Source: Saprospiraceae bacterium
GTDB taxonomy: Bacteria > Bacteroidota > Bacteroidia > Chitinophagales > Saprospiraceae
NCBI GenBank assembly: GCA_026993525.1
Contig: JALWSS010000227.1
Coordinates: 1 to 33,847 of the forward strand
Reading direction: 5' to 3'
Length of the DNA stretch: 33,847 nucleotides
The translations under genes and the position numbers were made by a program. This document shows, one piece after another, positions 14,157 through 24,700 of this stretch. The notes below the pieces were generated by a model. It searched no databases. It was given only the letters and a program-made list of their open reading frames with translations, and was not told the DNA's origin. The first letter of the stretch is position 1. Every line of letters starts with the position of its first letter.

Positions 14157-14555
14157 TGTAAAGGGTTTTGTTCAATAGTGATTGTTGTAGTGAACTATAG
14201 TGCATCGCTAGTGTAAAAGCCCCCTGTTCAGGAGCCCGTAAATTCACACACTTTTAAAAAATGTGGTTTTTTTCCCATTCGTTGAAACAAAAGTCATCCA
14301 GCGCCGTATTTGCGAAGTTGTAGTTAAAACCTTAACTTGCGGCACCTTGCCTGAAAACCGGTTTCCGTCCCAACCCTTCCAACGCCTATTACCGGGACGC
14401 ACCTAATACCCTCCAACATCACGAAGGCATTCTCCTTTGTGGGAACATATCCACACCACACACATTAAACTCAAAATCGGTTTAACCGGCATTGGTAAAA
14501 TGCGGAATACCCAGGCCTTATGGAAATTCGGAAACACGACAAATACACTCATCCC
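14157..14555. other. Divergent regulatory gap between two LuxR-family genes
   Basis: About 400 bases without a convincing gene. I found no exact TAnnTTTG element on either strand and no strong hairpin. The short in-frame extension of the downstream gene to 14520 cannot be excluded. The gap presumably contains both promoters. Confidence 0.5.
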
Positions 14556-15209
14556 ATGAACAACACTTTACACCTCAAGGTATTCATTACCGATGACCAC
14601 CCCGTTGTGGTTGAAGGATTGAAGACCTTTCTCACCAAAACAGATGGCTTCACGGTGGTAGGAACTGCCACATCTGCCCGGCAGATGCTTGAGTTTCTTC
14701 CCGTTGCAAAGCCGCATCTCCTGCTGTTGGATCTGAACCTTCCCGGCACTGACTTTTACGCCAACATCAAACGGGTAAAAGACCAGGCCCCCTGGGTGAA
14801 GATTGTGGTGTTTTCTGAATACCACAGCAAAGAGCTGGTACGATCGCTGTTTCACGAAGGCATCGCCGGCTTTGTTTCCAAAACAGCCCAACCCTCTGAA
14901 ATCACCGAAGCCCTGAAGCAGGTTCATGGCGGTGAAGCAGTTGTTGTAGAACCCGTTCAGCAAAAGCCCGCCAAAGCGGCCAATGAAGAACTGTTCTGCG
15001 ACGGCTTCAAAAAACGCCTGACACTGTCTCGCCGTGAACAGGAGATCCTGGCATTGATCAGCCGGGGCCTCAGCAGCCAACGCATTGGCAAAACGCTGTT
15101 CATCAGCAAGCACACCGTGGAGACGCACCGCAAAAACATCCTGCGAAAACTGGATTTCAACACAAGCACCGAACTCGTCAAGTTCGCTGTCCAGCATGGT
15201 TTGGTTTAA
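14556..15209 (+). CDS. NarL/FixJ-type response regulator
   Basis: The protein is 217 aa from ATG 14556; an alternative start at 14520 would add 12 residues that are not part of the receiver fold. The receiver domain (about 5-125) has the acidic pair Asp13-Asp14 in FITDDHP, the phospho-acceptor Asp59 in LLLLDLNLP, Ser87 in VVFSEYHS and Lys109 in FVSKTAQPSE. All key positions are present, so it should be phosphorylated by a sensor kinase, none of which is in the window. The LuxR-type DNA-binding domain (about 152-212) reads LSRREQEILALISRGLSSQRIGKTLFISKHTVETHRKNILRKL. It lies convergent to the outer-membrane protein gene and divergent from the small LuxR regulator. Regulation of the adjacent surface locus is possible but only inferred from position. 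Confidence 0.9.
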   Translation: MNNTLHLKVFITDDHPVVVEGLKTFLTKTDGFTVVGTATSARQMLEFLPVAKPHLLLLDLNLPGTDFYANIKRVKDQAPWVKIVVFSEYHSKELVRSLFHEGIAGFVSKTAQPSEITEALKQVHGGEAVVVEPVQQKPAKAANEELFCDGFKKRLTLSRREQEILALISRGLSSQRIGKTLFISKHTVETHRKNILRKLDFNTSTELVKFAVQHGLV

Positions 15210-15210
15210 G

Positions 15211-15233
15211 AGCCTCCATGCTGGTCAGAGGCT
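15211..15233. terminator. Stem-loop between two convergent genes
   Basis: AGCCTC (15211-15216) pairs with GAGGCT (15228-15233) across an 11-base loop. It lies in the 36-base gap between the convergent stop codons of the response regulator and the OmpA-family gene, so it could act on both. The stem is short. Confidence 0.35.
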
Positions 15234-15245
15234 TGAAAACGCTCG

Positions 15246-17561
15246 TTATCGTTTCCGCACATAGGCATTGATCTGCTGTGCGGAGAGTTTTCTTACGGTA
15301 TCGAAGGCGGTTGATTTGTCATCCACCCTGCTGGCCCACACTGCGAACAGGCCATTGCGGGCCTGCTTTACGATCATGGCATCGCTGTAACCCAGGGTGA
15401 TCAGCGCCTGCAAACGACGGGTGGCGTTTTCATAGTTGGCAAAAGTGCCGGCTATGACGATGAATGTTCCATCAGCAGGTGCGTTTGCCTCATCAATCAC
15501 TTCAGGCAACGCTTCGGAAGCCTTTACCGGAACCCCCTCTTCCTGGCCGCCTTTTTCAAAGTTGGGGTCTTTTTCTTCCTCCTGCCCGGCATAGAGCAGG
15601 TCCGGGGCTTGGGGCCCCATCATGTCTTCGCCCATTTCGATGATCTTGATCTCCGTGCGGCGGTTCAACTGATGCTCTTCTTCAGAACAAGCCACTCCGT
15701 CGGAACAATGGTTGCGCAGTTGGCTCTCTCCATAACCCCTTGCTACCAACCGGTCTTCATCAATGCCATGCTCAACGAGGTATTTCATCACGCTCAGTGA
15801 ACGGCGACGTGAAAGGTCGAGGTTGTAGGCTTTGTCGCCCCGGGAGTCAGTATGTGAGGCCAGCTCCAGGCGCATGCCCGGGAAGCCCTCCATCATGGCC
15901 AGCACCTCGTCAAGGTCTTTGTAGGCATCGGGGCGCAGTTTGTCGTCGTCAAAATTGAAATAGATATTCGGCAACACGATGGTCATACCGGCATACAGCG
16001 GCGCACCTTTGAAATGCAAAGGCATGTCAATGATCGTATGTTGCACACAGGGTATTTCAGAAGTAGAAATGGTGCCGGGCTCAGTCGAGGCATTGTTGCG
16101 GGTAGCATATACGGTGTAGCTCCGGTTGCAGGGCACACAGTATTCGTAATAGCCCCGCTCATCGCTGAACACGGTGATGCGCTCCTTGGTCTTGATGTCA
16201 ACAATGTTCACCGTAGCACCTGAAACCGGCGTGCGACCATTGTTGATGGACACCACACCTGATACTGTCACACATTGCGCCGCAGGCGTGAGCCTGATCT
16301 CTTTCTTGCTCAAATCCGTTTCAGGCCCTACCACAATGTACTCCGGAAGGTAACCTTCTTTGGACACCTTCACCACATAATTGCCCTGGCGCAAGGCGAT
16401 GTTCGTTTTGCCGGAATCATCGGTAAGGCCCTCATTTCCGAGGTTATCGGGCGAGACATCCAGGACGAAACGCTGGGGATCGTCCTCGGCGGGCAGCAAC
16501 CGAACAATGCCGGAGCTGTCGGTGGCGATGGCTACTTCATCCATGTGGATGGCCTTGATCCGGACACCCGACATGGGATTGCCCACGGCGTCTTTTACGA
16601 CGAGGTCTTCAAGCCCGCGCCCTGCCCCTGCGATGGGCCGGCTATCGCCTTCAATGTAGAAACTGTATATGTCATCTTCGCCAAAGCCGCCTTTGCGGTC
16701 GGAAGAGAAATATCCGTTTTTGTTGTCCCGGTCAACGATAAAACCGAAATCGTCGGCGGGAGAGTTGAACGGCACGCCGAGGTTGACCGGAGCGGTCCAT
16801 TCCCCGAGCTGACGACGGGTGTAAAACAAGTCGAGGTTGCCAAAGCCTCCGTGTCCATCAGACGAGAAATAGAGGGTCCCGTCAGCGGCCAGGTAGGGGA
16901 AAACTTCATTGCCGATGGTATTCACCGTTCCGCCGAGGTTCACCAGTTTTGACCACTTGCCGTCTTCTTTTATCACGGCATAAAGGTCCATGCCTCCATA
17001 CCCGCCCGGCAGGTCGGAAGCGATGATCATCAAATCATCATCGGGCGACACCGTCGGGTGCAGGTAGTTGAAGTCGGGGTTGTTGAAGGGCAGTTTTTCA
17101 AGACTATCCCAGCGGATGCTATCGTACTTCGCCGTGTAAATCTGCAATTTTTTGAAGCCGTCAGCAGCCACTTTGCTGGGTTCATTCCGGGTGAAATAGA
17201 TGCGCCGCCCGGTGCGGTCAAATGCCAATGGCCCTTCGTGCAAACGAAACATGAGTTCGTTGGCAAAAGGAGTTGGCTCCTGTAAAAAGCCTTCACCATC
17301 GCGGCGTGAACGGTAGATGGAAAAAATGTTCTTGCTGCCGATGTTTTTGTCTTTGACGTTCATCTGAACACTCTCAAACCTGGAGGTGATGAAAACGATT
17401 CCGTCTTTGTAAAAGACCGGGCTGAATTCCAGCTCATCGGAATTGACCCTTCTTTCATTGGTCACCACGACCTTTTCCTCTGCCAGTGGGATCTGTGCCA
17501 GAACCCAGCCGGGCAGGGCAACGAACAACAGGGCTGCGAAAATGACTTTTCTGTGTATCAT
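15246..17561 (-). CDS. Outer-membrane protein with PD40 propeller, carboxypeptidase-regulatory, OmpA and SPOR domains
   Basis: The protein is 771 aa with a signal peptide cleaved after residue 22 (VLA before QIP). Residues from about 40 to 310 are WD40-like PD40 repeats (SPDDDLMIIASD, LAADGTLYFSSDGHGGFGNLDLF, GYFSSDRKGGFGEDDIYSF). Two regulatory-like beta-sandwiches follow, the clearer at about 430-500 (SGATVNIVDIKTKERITVFSDERGYYEY). An OmpA peptidoglycan-binding domain spans about 530-643 (YFNFDDDKL, HTDSRGDKAYNLDLSRRR, ARGYGES). After an acidic linker, residues 698-771 form a SPOR-type domain (FIVIAGTF through GLFAVWASRV). The propeller-CRD-OmpA part recalls PorE of the T9SS; the SPOR tail is unusual. 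It follows the PorP/SprF gene on the same strand after 159 bases and probably shares its transcript. Likely role: anchoring a T9SS surface assembly to the cell wall. Confidence 0.9.
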   Translation of the reverse strand: MIHRKVIFAALLFVALPGWVLAQIPLAEEKVVVTNERRVNSDELEFSPVFYKDGIVFITSRFESVQMNVKDKNIGSKNIFSIYRSRRDGEGFLQEPTPFANELMFRLHEGPLAFDRTGRRIYFTRNEPSKVAADGFKKLQIYTAKYDSIRWDSLEKLPFNNPDFNYLHPTVSPDDDLMIIASDLPGGYGGMDLYAVIKEDGKWSKLVNLGGTVNTIGNEVFPYLAADGTLYFSSDGHGGFGNLDLFYTRRQLGEWTAPVNLGVPFNSPADDFGFIVDRDNKNGYFSSDRKGGFGEDDIYSFYIEGDSRPIAGAGRGLEDLVVKDAVGNPMSGVRIKAIHMDEVAIATDSSGIVRLLPAEDDPQRFVLDVSPDNLGNEGLTDDSGKTNIALRQGNYVVKVSKEGYLPEYIVVGPETDLSKKEIRLTPAAQCVTVSGVVSINNGRTPVSGATVNIVDIKTKERITVFSDERGYYEYCVPCNRSYTVYATRNNASTEPGTISTSEIPCVQHTIIDMPLHFKGAPLYAGMTIVLPNIYFNFDDDKLRPDAYKDLDEVLAMMEGFPGMRLELASHTDSRGDKAYNLDLSRRRSLSVMKYLVEHGIDEDRLVARGYGESQLRNHCSDGVACSEEEHQLNRRTEIKIIEMGEDMMGPQAPDLLYAGQEEEKDPNFEKGGQEEGVPVKASEALPEVIDEANAPADGTFIVIAGTFANYENATRRLQALITLGYSDAMIVKQARNGLFAVWASRVDDKSTAFDTVRKLSAQQINAYVRKR

Positions 17562-17720
17562 ATTGCGTCGGTGTAAGGTTGCGAAGCGAGACGCTTCAAC
17601 AAACGGTTAATCCGGGGGCAATGCTTAAATTTTCAATGTGTTTCACATTCGGAATATCAAAAACCCGAATTGTGCCAAACAGTGTTTTTACGGGTGTTTC
17701 CGAAGAAAAAGCACCACAGA

Positions 17721-18674
17721 TCACTGCTTTTTAAAGAACCTTGGGTTTTCAAGATTGGTTTTTTCGTCTCGCAAATCGTACCTGATGACCAGTTCCACGG
17801 TGCCGGATTCGTATTTCTTGATGTCAGAAATGGTGAATTCATACGCCAGTCCGGCGCCGATTTTCTGGTTGGCCTGAAAGTATAAAAGCAGGCCGAGGCT
17901 ATCGCCATTCTTGTTGCCACCGATCCGGTAATTCAGCCCCCCCATGATCCGGTCGAGGTAGCGCACACTGAAATTGATATCGGCATCCAGTGGCGCCTGG
18001 TCAACCCATTTAATCATGATGTTCGGCATCAGCTCGAGCTGGTCGTTGAGGGGCAGTACGGCACCTGCATTCAGATAGCGGTGAGGGAAGGCCTCAGCAG
18101 TTTTCTGTGTAAATTCGTCAAAACCGATTTGATTGGGATAGATCTGCGGGGATGAGCCACCAAAATAAAACAAATCTTTGTAGGTCAGGTACATTCCGGC
18201 ACCTACGTTGCCGACATATTTGCTGGTGAACTCCCCTTCGGACAATGCCGGGTCGTTTTTGGTAACGGTGACCACATCCCGCCTTCCGAATTCAAAAGCC
18301 ATGTATTCCAAAGTGGCCTGCAAACCAATCCTCAAATTGAGCTCCTGGGTCAACTTGATGTTGTAAGAATAGGCAGCAGAGGCAAACCATTCGTAGGAAA
18401 ACCCGATTTGGTAGCGGGACACGGATGCCCCGACGCCGGCCCGGCTTTTCATGATGGGTGTCTGAAAGCTCAGTATCTGGGTAGTGGGCGCTCCGTCAAA
18501 ACCAAGCCACTGGCTGCGGTGCAGCGCGGTAAACGACCCTGTGTTGCGGCTTCCCACAAAGGCAGGATTGTAAAACTGCTGGTTGAAGGTGTAAAAAGCA
18601 AAATGCGGTTCCTGCTGTGCGTAAACAGTCAGCACGGTCAGCAACACTATCACACTTGTAAATAACTTCTTCAT
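17721..18674 (-). CDS. PorP/SprF family type IX secretion system membrane protein
   Basis: The protein is 317 aa, normal for the family. The signal peptide MKKLFTSVIVLL..YA precedes QQEPHFAFYTFNQQFYNPAFVGSR, the hallmark start of PorP/SprF proteins (Q.P.F..Y.FN....NPA..G). HRSQWLGFDGAPTTQILSFQTP is also characteristic. The rest alternates in beta-strand fashion as expected of an outer-membrane barrel. In Flavobacterium johnsoniae SprF is needed for secretion of the adhesin SprB, and type B CTD proteins are often encoded beside their SprF-like partner. Here the giant type B protein gene ends 116 bases upstream on the same strand, so this is very probably its partner. A 12-bp hairpin lies between the two genes. 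Confidence 0.93.
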   Translation of the reverse strand: MKKLFTSVIVLLTVLTVYAQQEPHFAFYTFNQQFYNPAFVGSRNTGSFTALHRSQWLGFDGAPTTQILSFQTPIMKSRAGVGASVSRYQIGFSYEWFASAAYSYNIKLTQELNLRIGLQATLEYMAFEFGRRDVVTVTKNDPALSEGEFTSKYVGNVGAGMYLTYKDLFYFGGSSPQIYPNQIGFDEFTQKTAEAFPHRYLNAGAVLPLNDQLELMPNIMIKWVDQAPLDADINFSVRYLDRIMGGLNYRIGGNKNGDSLGLLLYFQANQKIGAGLAYEFTISDIKKYESGTVELVIRYDLRDEKTNLENPRFFKKQ

Positions 18675-18745
18675 TGTTGGTGGTTTTTATTCGCTGCCGC
18701 AATGGGCAAACCGGTTGTCAGGTGTTTTTCTTCGCAAAAACAGCA

Positions 18746-18779
18746 TTTGCCGGCCGGCACAAATCTCCCGGCCGGCAAA
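18746..18779 (-). other. 12-bp GC-rich hairpin between the type B giant and porP/sprF
   Basis: TTTGCCGGCCGG (18746-18757) is perfectly complementary to CCGGCCGGCAAA (18768-18779) around a 10-base loop. On the minus-strand transcript it follows the stop of the giant gene by 11 bases and is followed, after a few bases, by TGTTTTTG. It could act as a partial terminator or a 3'-end protector, setting the ratio of giant protein to its export partner. Confidence 0.55.
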
Positions 18780-18790
18780 AGTGTCAGGCC

Positions 18791-21700
18791 TCATCGGTGA
18801 ACCATGATGAATCCTTTTTGAACCTCTGATTTGGCATCCAGGCGGAAGATGTAGAAATAAGTTCCGTCGGGCAAATCCTGGCCGTTGTAGGTTCCCTTCC
18901 AATCGTTCTCATAAGGCTGGGCCTCAAAGACCTTGTCTCCCCATTGGTTGAAGATGATCAGGTGGTTGTCCGGATGATCGCCCAACTCGAGGCAGGAGAT
19001 CACAAACTTGTCGTTGATGCCATCGTCGTTGGGGGTCATCAAGTTGACCACCACGCAGGTATCAGCCGGATGACGCACTTCCAGGGTCACCAGGGCAAAA
19101 TCGCACAGGTCCGGGCAATCGGTGTAGCAGACCTCGTAAATGAACTGATCGTTCTCACGGAATTTGGCTGCCGGGTTGTAGTAAAACTGTCCGTTGCCCT
19201 GATAGCTCAGGCCGCCGTGCATGGGCGGTTGCAGCACGTTGATGCTGTAATCGCCAACGAGGCCGTCGTTGTCAACGACACTGAAAGTTTGCGGTGTTTC
19301 GTATTCCACCATTACCAGGTCGTTGTTGGCATTGGGTGCTGACACCACAGTCACCGACAGGGGCTGCGAGGTACTGGTACAGCCGTCTTTGGTAGCCGTA
19401 ACGGTGTAATTGCCGTTCATGGCCGGGCTGGCGTTGGGTATCACCGGATCGGGTGTCAGTGCGATGGTTCCGCCCGGCCCCTTCCACTCATAGGTGGCAC
19501 CGGTGATCAGGGTGGTGCTGAGGCTGAGCACTCCACCTTCGCAGGCCGGCTGCGTCAGAATGGCCTCGATGGCGGGCAGGGCATCGGTAATGGTCAGGTT
19601 GATGCTGCCCGAGGCCATACATCCCAGCGCATTGCTGACCACAACGTTGTAGGTTCCGGAATGGGCCGAGGTGGCGTTGTTGAACACGAGGTTCTCACTG
19701 GTGCCGACCACAGTGCCTGCCTGATTGGTCCAGGTCCAGTTGGTGGCACCGGTGGAGTTCGGTATCAGGGTCACGGTGGTGGTTCCGTCCACGCATTCCG
19801 TGTTGCCGTCTATGGTGATGTCAACCGGCGGTATGGCTTCCACCAGTACGTTCACTGTGGCAACACTGGTGGTGCAGCCATTTACCACGGCGGCAAAGGT
19901 GTATTCCAGGTCGCCGGTGGTGTTGGGCACCAGGGTAAGCGTTTGCACGGTGGGAGCAAAAGGCGGCAGGTTGTTGCCCGTCCAGAGGTACTGGGCCCCG
20001 TTGCTGTATTGCGGCGAAGCCGCCAAGGTCAGTTCTGCGCCGGCACAAAGCTCAGTGGCCGAGGCCGAGAGCGTTGGCGCAGGTGGCTGATCCGTGATGT
20101 CAACAGTGATGCTGGCGGTGCTCACACAGCCGTTGGAGGTGGTGGCGGTCAGTTTGTAAGTGTCGCTGTTGGCGGAGGTGGCGTTCAGGATCACCGGATT
20201 CTGCTCGTTGGAGATGAATCCGGTATTGAGGCCTTCCCACAGCCAGGTGCCGGCCTGACCGCTGGCCATCAGTTGAATGGAATCCGCTCCGGTAACACAT
20301 TCCAGGTTGCCATTTACGCTGAGCGACAAGGCCGGCGGCGCCTGTACATTGACGGACCACACGGCAGTATCAGAAGTACAACCATCCACAATTGCGAAGA
20401 AGAAATACTGGTAGTCACCGGCTTCGGTCGGGTTCACCTGCACGATCGGGTTGTTGATGGGGGTCAATCCGCTGCCGGCATCCGGCACGGCGTACCAGTT
20501 GTAGGTTACCGTACCTCCCACATAGCTCTGGCCCGTCAGGGTAATGGGCTCACCCACACAGGTGGCTGATTCCGTTCCGAAAAGGGTCGGCATGGGCGGG
20601 TGGTCGCTGATCTCCACATTTATTGTTGCCGTCGCTGCGCAACCGGCGTCCGTGATTCCCGTCACCGTGTAGGTGCCTGAATCATCGGAGGTGGCCAGCG
20701 GCACGGTTGGGTTCTGCTCAAACACCAGCGAGCCGTTGGGGAATTCCCAGACCCAGTCCACCACGCCGGCAAAAGCCGTGTCGTTGGCTGTCAGCATCAG
20801 ATCGGCCGTGCCTCCCTGGCAGAACATGTCATTTGCGCCAGCGACGATAGAAGGATTGGGAGCCACAGTCAGCAGGGTGCTGCCACTGATGGTGCATCCC
20901 CACGGGAAAGTCGCCTCCAGGGTGTAGGTGCCGCCCTGGCTGAGGTTTACCGAAGGAAGTGTGAGTTCACTGCCGGTGCCCACCACAAAGCCGAGGGCAT
21001 CCCGCCAGGTGTAGGTGGCGGTATCGTAAACGTTTGAGAAGAAAGTAACTTCTTCGCCTTCGCAGGCAACGGCCGGGAATACGTCGGCGGCCACTGCCGC
21101 CAATGGCTCAACCGTAATGGTGAAGCTGCACGTGTTGGCGTTGCCGTTGTTGTCAATGGCGAGGAAGGTCATCACCTCGGTTCCGGGGCCAAAACTGCTG
21201 CCGGTCGGAAGGCCTGAAGTCTGCATCAGCGTTGCAACGCCACAGGCATCGGTGGCGGTGATGGCTCCAAAATCAACGGAAACGGTATCGCAGGCCACCG
21301 GCGTCACTCCCAACAACAATCCGTCGGGGTCACTCAATATGTTGCCCTCTGCATCCACTACTACACTGGCGGGGCAGCTGAAGGCCGGAGGGGTGTTGTC
21401 TTCCACCGTCACGTTGAAAGTTTCGATGGTCACGTTGCCGTGAATGTCGGCGGCAACGAATTTCACCTCCGTCGTTCCGATGTCAAAGAAAGAACCGCTG
21501 TTGACGGACACCATGAAGGTGTCTATGCCGCAGTTGTCGAAAGCCTGTGCCGGCGCCCAGGACACGGCTGCTCCACATTCGTCAGGTGCCGCTTCCAATG
21601 TAACATCGGCAGGAACCGGTGAGATGGTGGGAGTCTCGTTGTCAACCACGATGATGTCGAAAGAGCAGGAGTCTGCATTGCCGGCCGGGTCGGTGGCGAT

Positions 21701-24700
21701 GTAAGATGCAGTGTGAAGCCCAACGGCCAGTTGGGTTAACGGTGTGAGGGTTCCGTTGAGGCTGACCACTCCGCAGTTGTCGGTAGCCGTTGGTTCGGTC
21801 CACGTTGCTGTGGCAAAGCACTCACCCGCATCGGTGTTGACGGTGGTGGTTCCCAAACATCCGGTCAGCACGGGGGCCTGGGTATCGTTCACAGTGACGT
21901 TGAACACGCACTTCGAAACATTGCCGGAGGCATCAACGGCCACATATTCCACCGGGGTAACACCCACGGCGAAGCTGGTGCTCGGTCCCTGGCTGGGGGT
22001 GAAAGCGATCAGGTCGCAGTTGTCGGTGACGGTGGGTTCTATCCAGGAAACCACCGCACTGCAGGAATCGAGGTCATTGTCCTGAACGATGTCGGCCGGG
22101 CAGCCTGAAATGGCGGGGGGCTCGTTGTCAATCACTTCCACGTTGTAGGTACACATGGCCGTATTGCCTGCGTCGTCTTCAATCTGCACACTGACCGGGG
22201 TAATGCCCACCGGCAGGATGGTGCCCTGTGAGGGGATGGAAGTGATGGTATAGTTGCAATTCTCGAAGAAATCGGGAACAGCCGTTGGATCGAACTTCAG
22301 TCCGCACATCAGCGGGGAGTTGCCCACCGTGAGGCTGGGCGGACAATCGAGGAAATACGGCATCTGGGTATCCTGCACCACCACGGTGAACTGGCAGGTA
22401 AAAAACTCGTTGCCGGTACTCACGGCGGTGTAGGTCACGGTGGTGGTATCCACATTGAAGAAATTGCCGGAGGCCGAGCCGGAACCGCTTCCCGCAGTGG
22501 CACCGATCATGGTGTAGAACACTTCCTGCAGGCTGTCGAGTGGCGTTATGATCGGATCAATGTTGAGCACTACGGCTCCGCAGGAATCCGGATCGTTGGC
22601 AACCACCACGTTGGCCGGGCAGGTAAGGCTCAAACCCACCTGCACCACAATCACCTGGAAGGAACAGCTGTCAAGATTTCCGTTCACGTCTCTGACGTAA
22701 TAAGTCACGGTGGTGGTGTCCAGGGCGAAAGAAGTTCCGCTGGCATCGCCGGTTCCATTGCCGGTGGTGGCACCGGTGAGGGCGTACCAGGTTGAATCCA
22801 CGCCGCAGTTGTCAGCCACATTGCTGAGGCCGATGTTGTTGACCACGGTGTCTGTTACGGAATTGGGAACTTCTACCAATACATCTGCCGGGCAGGTGAA
22901 TGTGGGCACCATGTTGTCAACGACCGTAATCACCGCACCGCAAGAGGCGGAGTTGTTGCTCTGGTCGTACACCATGAGGGTTACGTTGTTGTCGCCAACG
23001 TCGGCACAGGTGAAGCCGTTGGGGGTCAGTGCCAGTGAATCAACCGTACAGTTGTCGGTGGAGCCGTTGTCAACCTGTTGCGGACTGACGACCGCCGAAC
23101 CGGTAGCGTCCAGTGCCACCGTAATGTTCTGGCAGGTTGCATTCGGAGAAGTTTTGTCTTCCACTTCGATGGTGGCGGTACAGGTGCCTGCATTGCCGCT
23201 GGCATCGAAGACTGTAAGCGTTGCTGCGTTGTTTCCCAGGTCATTGCAGGTAAAGGTAGTTGGGCTCAAAGCGATGGAGTCAACCGCACAGTTGTCGGTG
23301 GAGCCATTGTCAATGTCCGAGGCAGAGACGGTAGCTTCTCCGTTGGCATCGAGTGCAACCGCAAAATCCTGACATAAGGCATTGGGAGCAATGGTGTCAG
23401 CTACGGTAACCACTGCCATACAGGTGGCGGAGTTGCCCGAGGTATCAAAAATCGTCAGGGTAACGTTGCGGGCTCCCAGGCTGTCGCAACCGAAGGCATC
23501 GGGGGCAACGTGGAGGCTGTCCACCCCGCAATTGTCGGTGGAACCCCCGTCTACGTCTTGCGCAGCGAACGAAACATTGCCGGAGGCATCCAGATAGACT
23601 GTAATATCCTGACAGACCGCATTGGGTGATTCATTGTCTTCAACTGTCACGTTGAACGAACAGGTGGAAGTATTGCCAGCAAGATCGGTGGCGGTATAAG
23701 TTACCATCGTCATTCCGACGGAAAAGAAATCGCCTGGCTGTGCCGTAGCTGTAAGGGTGTCAATGGCGCAGTTGTCCGACGGGGTTGGCACGGTCCAACT
23801 CACTGTGGCACCGCACTGGCCGGCGTCGTTGCCCGTGGTGATATCGGCCGGGCAGGTCACTGTGGGGTCTTCCGTATCGGAAATGACCACATCGAAAGAG
23901 CAGGTGGAGGTGTTTCCGGCAGCGTCGGTAGCGGTATAGGTCACCGTTGTAGTGCCCACCGGAAAGAAGTCATCGGAATTGTGCGAGCTGGAAATGGTCG
24001 CTCCAGGGCAGTTGTCAGTAACCGTTGGCGCTGCCCACGTTATGATCGCTCCGCAATCGCCGGGGTCGTTGTTTTGGGCGATGTTGGACGGGCAATTGTT
24101 GATTACCGGGTCCTCGGTGTCATTTACGATCACCAGGAATGTACAGGTATCGGCATTGCCGGCAAAGTCGGTGGCGATGTAGGTGACCTGGGTGGTGCCC
24201 ACGGGGAAAGTGTCTCCCGGATTGTGAGACCTTGTGATGGTCACCGTGGAGCAGTTGTCGGTGGCCGTTGGTTCGGTCCACGAGACCACTGCACTGCACA
24301 TGCCGGCATCGTTGCTAACGGTGATGGTGTCAGGGCAGTTGGAAATTACCGGAGGTATGGTATCGTTGTTGGTGATGGTGCCTTCCTCGAAAATGATCAG
24401 GTTGTTGGGGATGACACCACCCGGAGCCGGATTGGCTACTTCTATCGGAAAGCCCGGCAGGGCAGCAAACTGGATGGTAGTGGAGGTCCAGTCGTTTTGA
24501 AGAATGTCAAATCGCAACGTGAAGATCACGGTATCAGGAGGAGTCAGGGTAAGACCGGGTGTTGCTGAGAGGTCAAACCAGGATACTTTCAGTTCCCCAC
24601 TTGAAGAGTTGGCTCCATTGTACAGTGCTGCCGGTGGCAGGTTGTCAACTACACCTGTGTAATTCAAAATGGTTGAATCCCAGATGATGCCAAACTGGAA

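Noticed and set aside
19661-20569. 302-codon plus-strand frame opposite the type B giant
   Set aside because: It is a Gly/Val/His-rich shadow of the Ig-like modules encoded on the minus strand.
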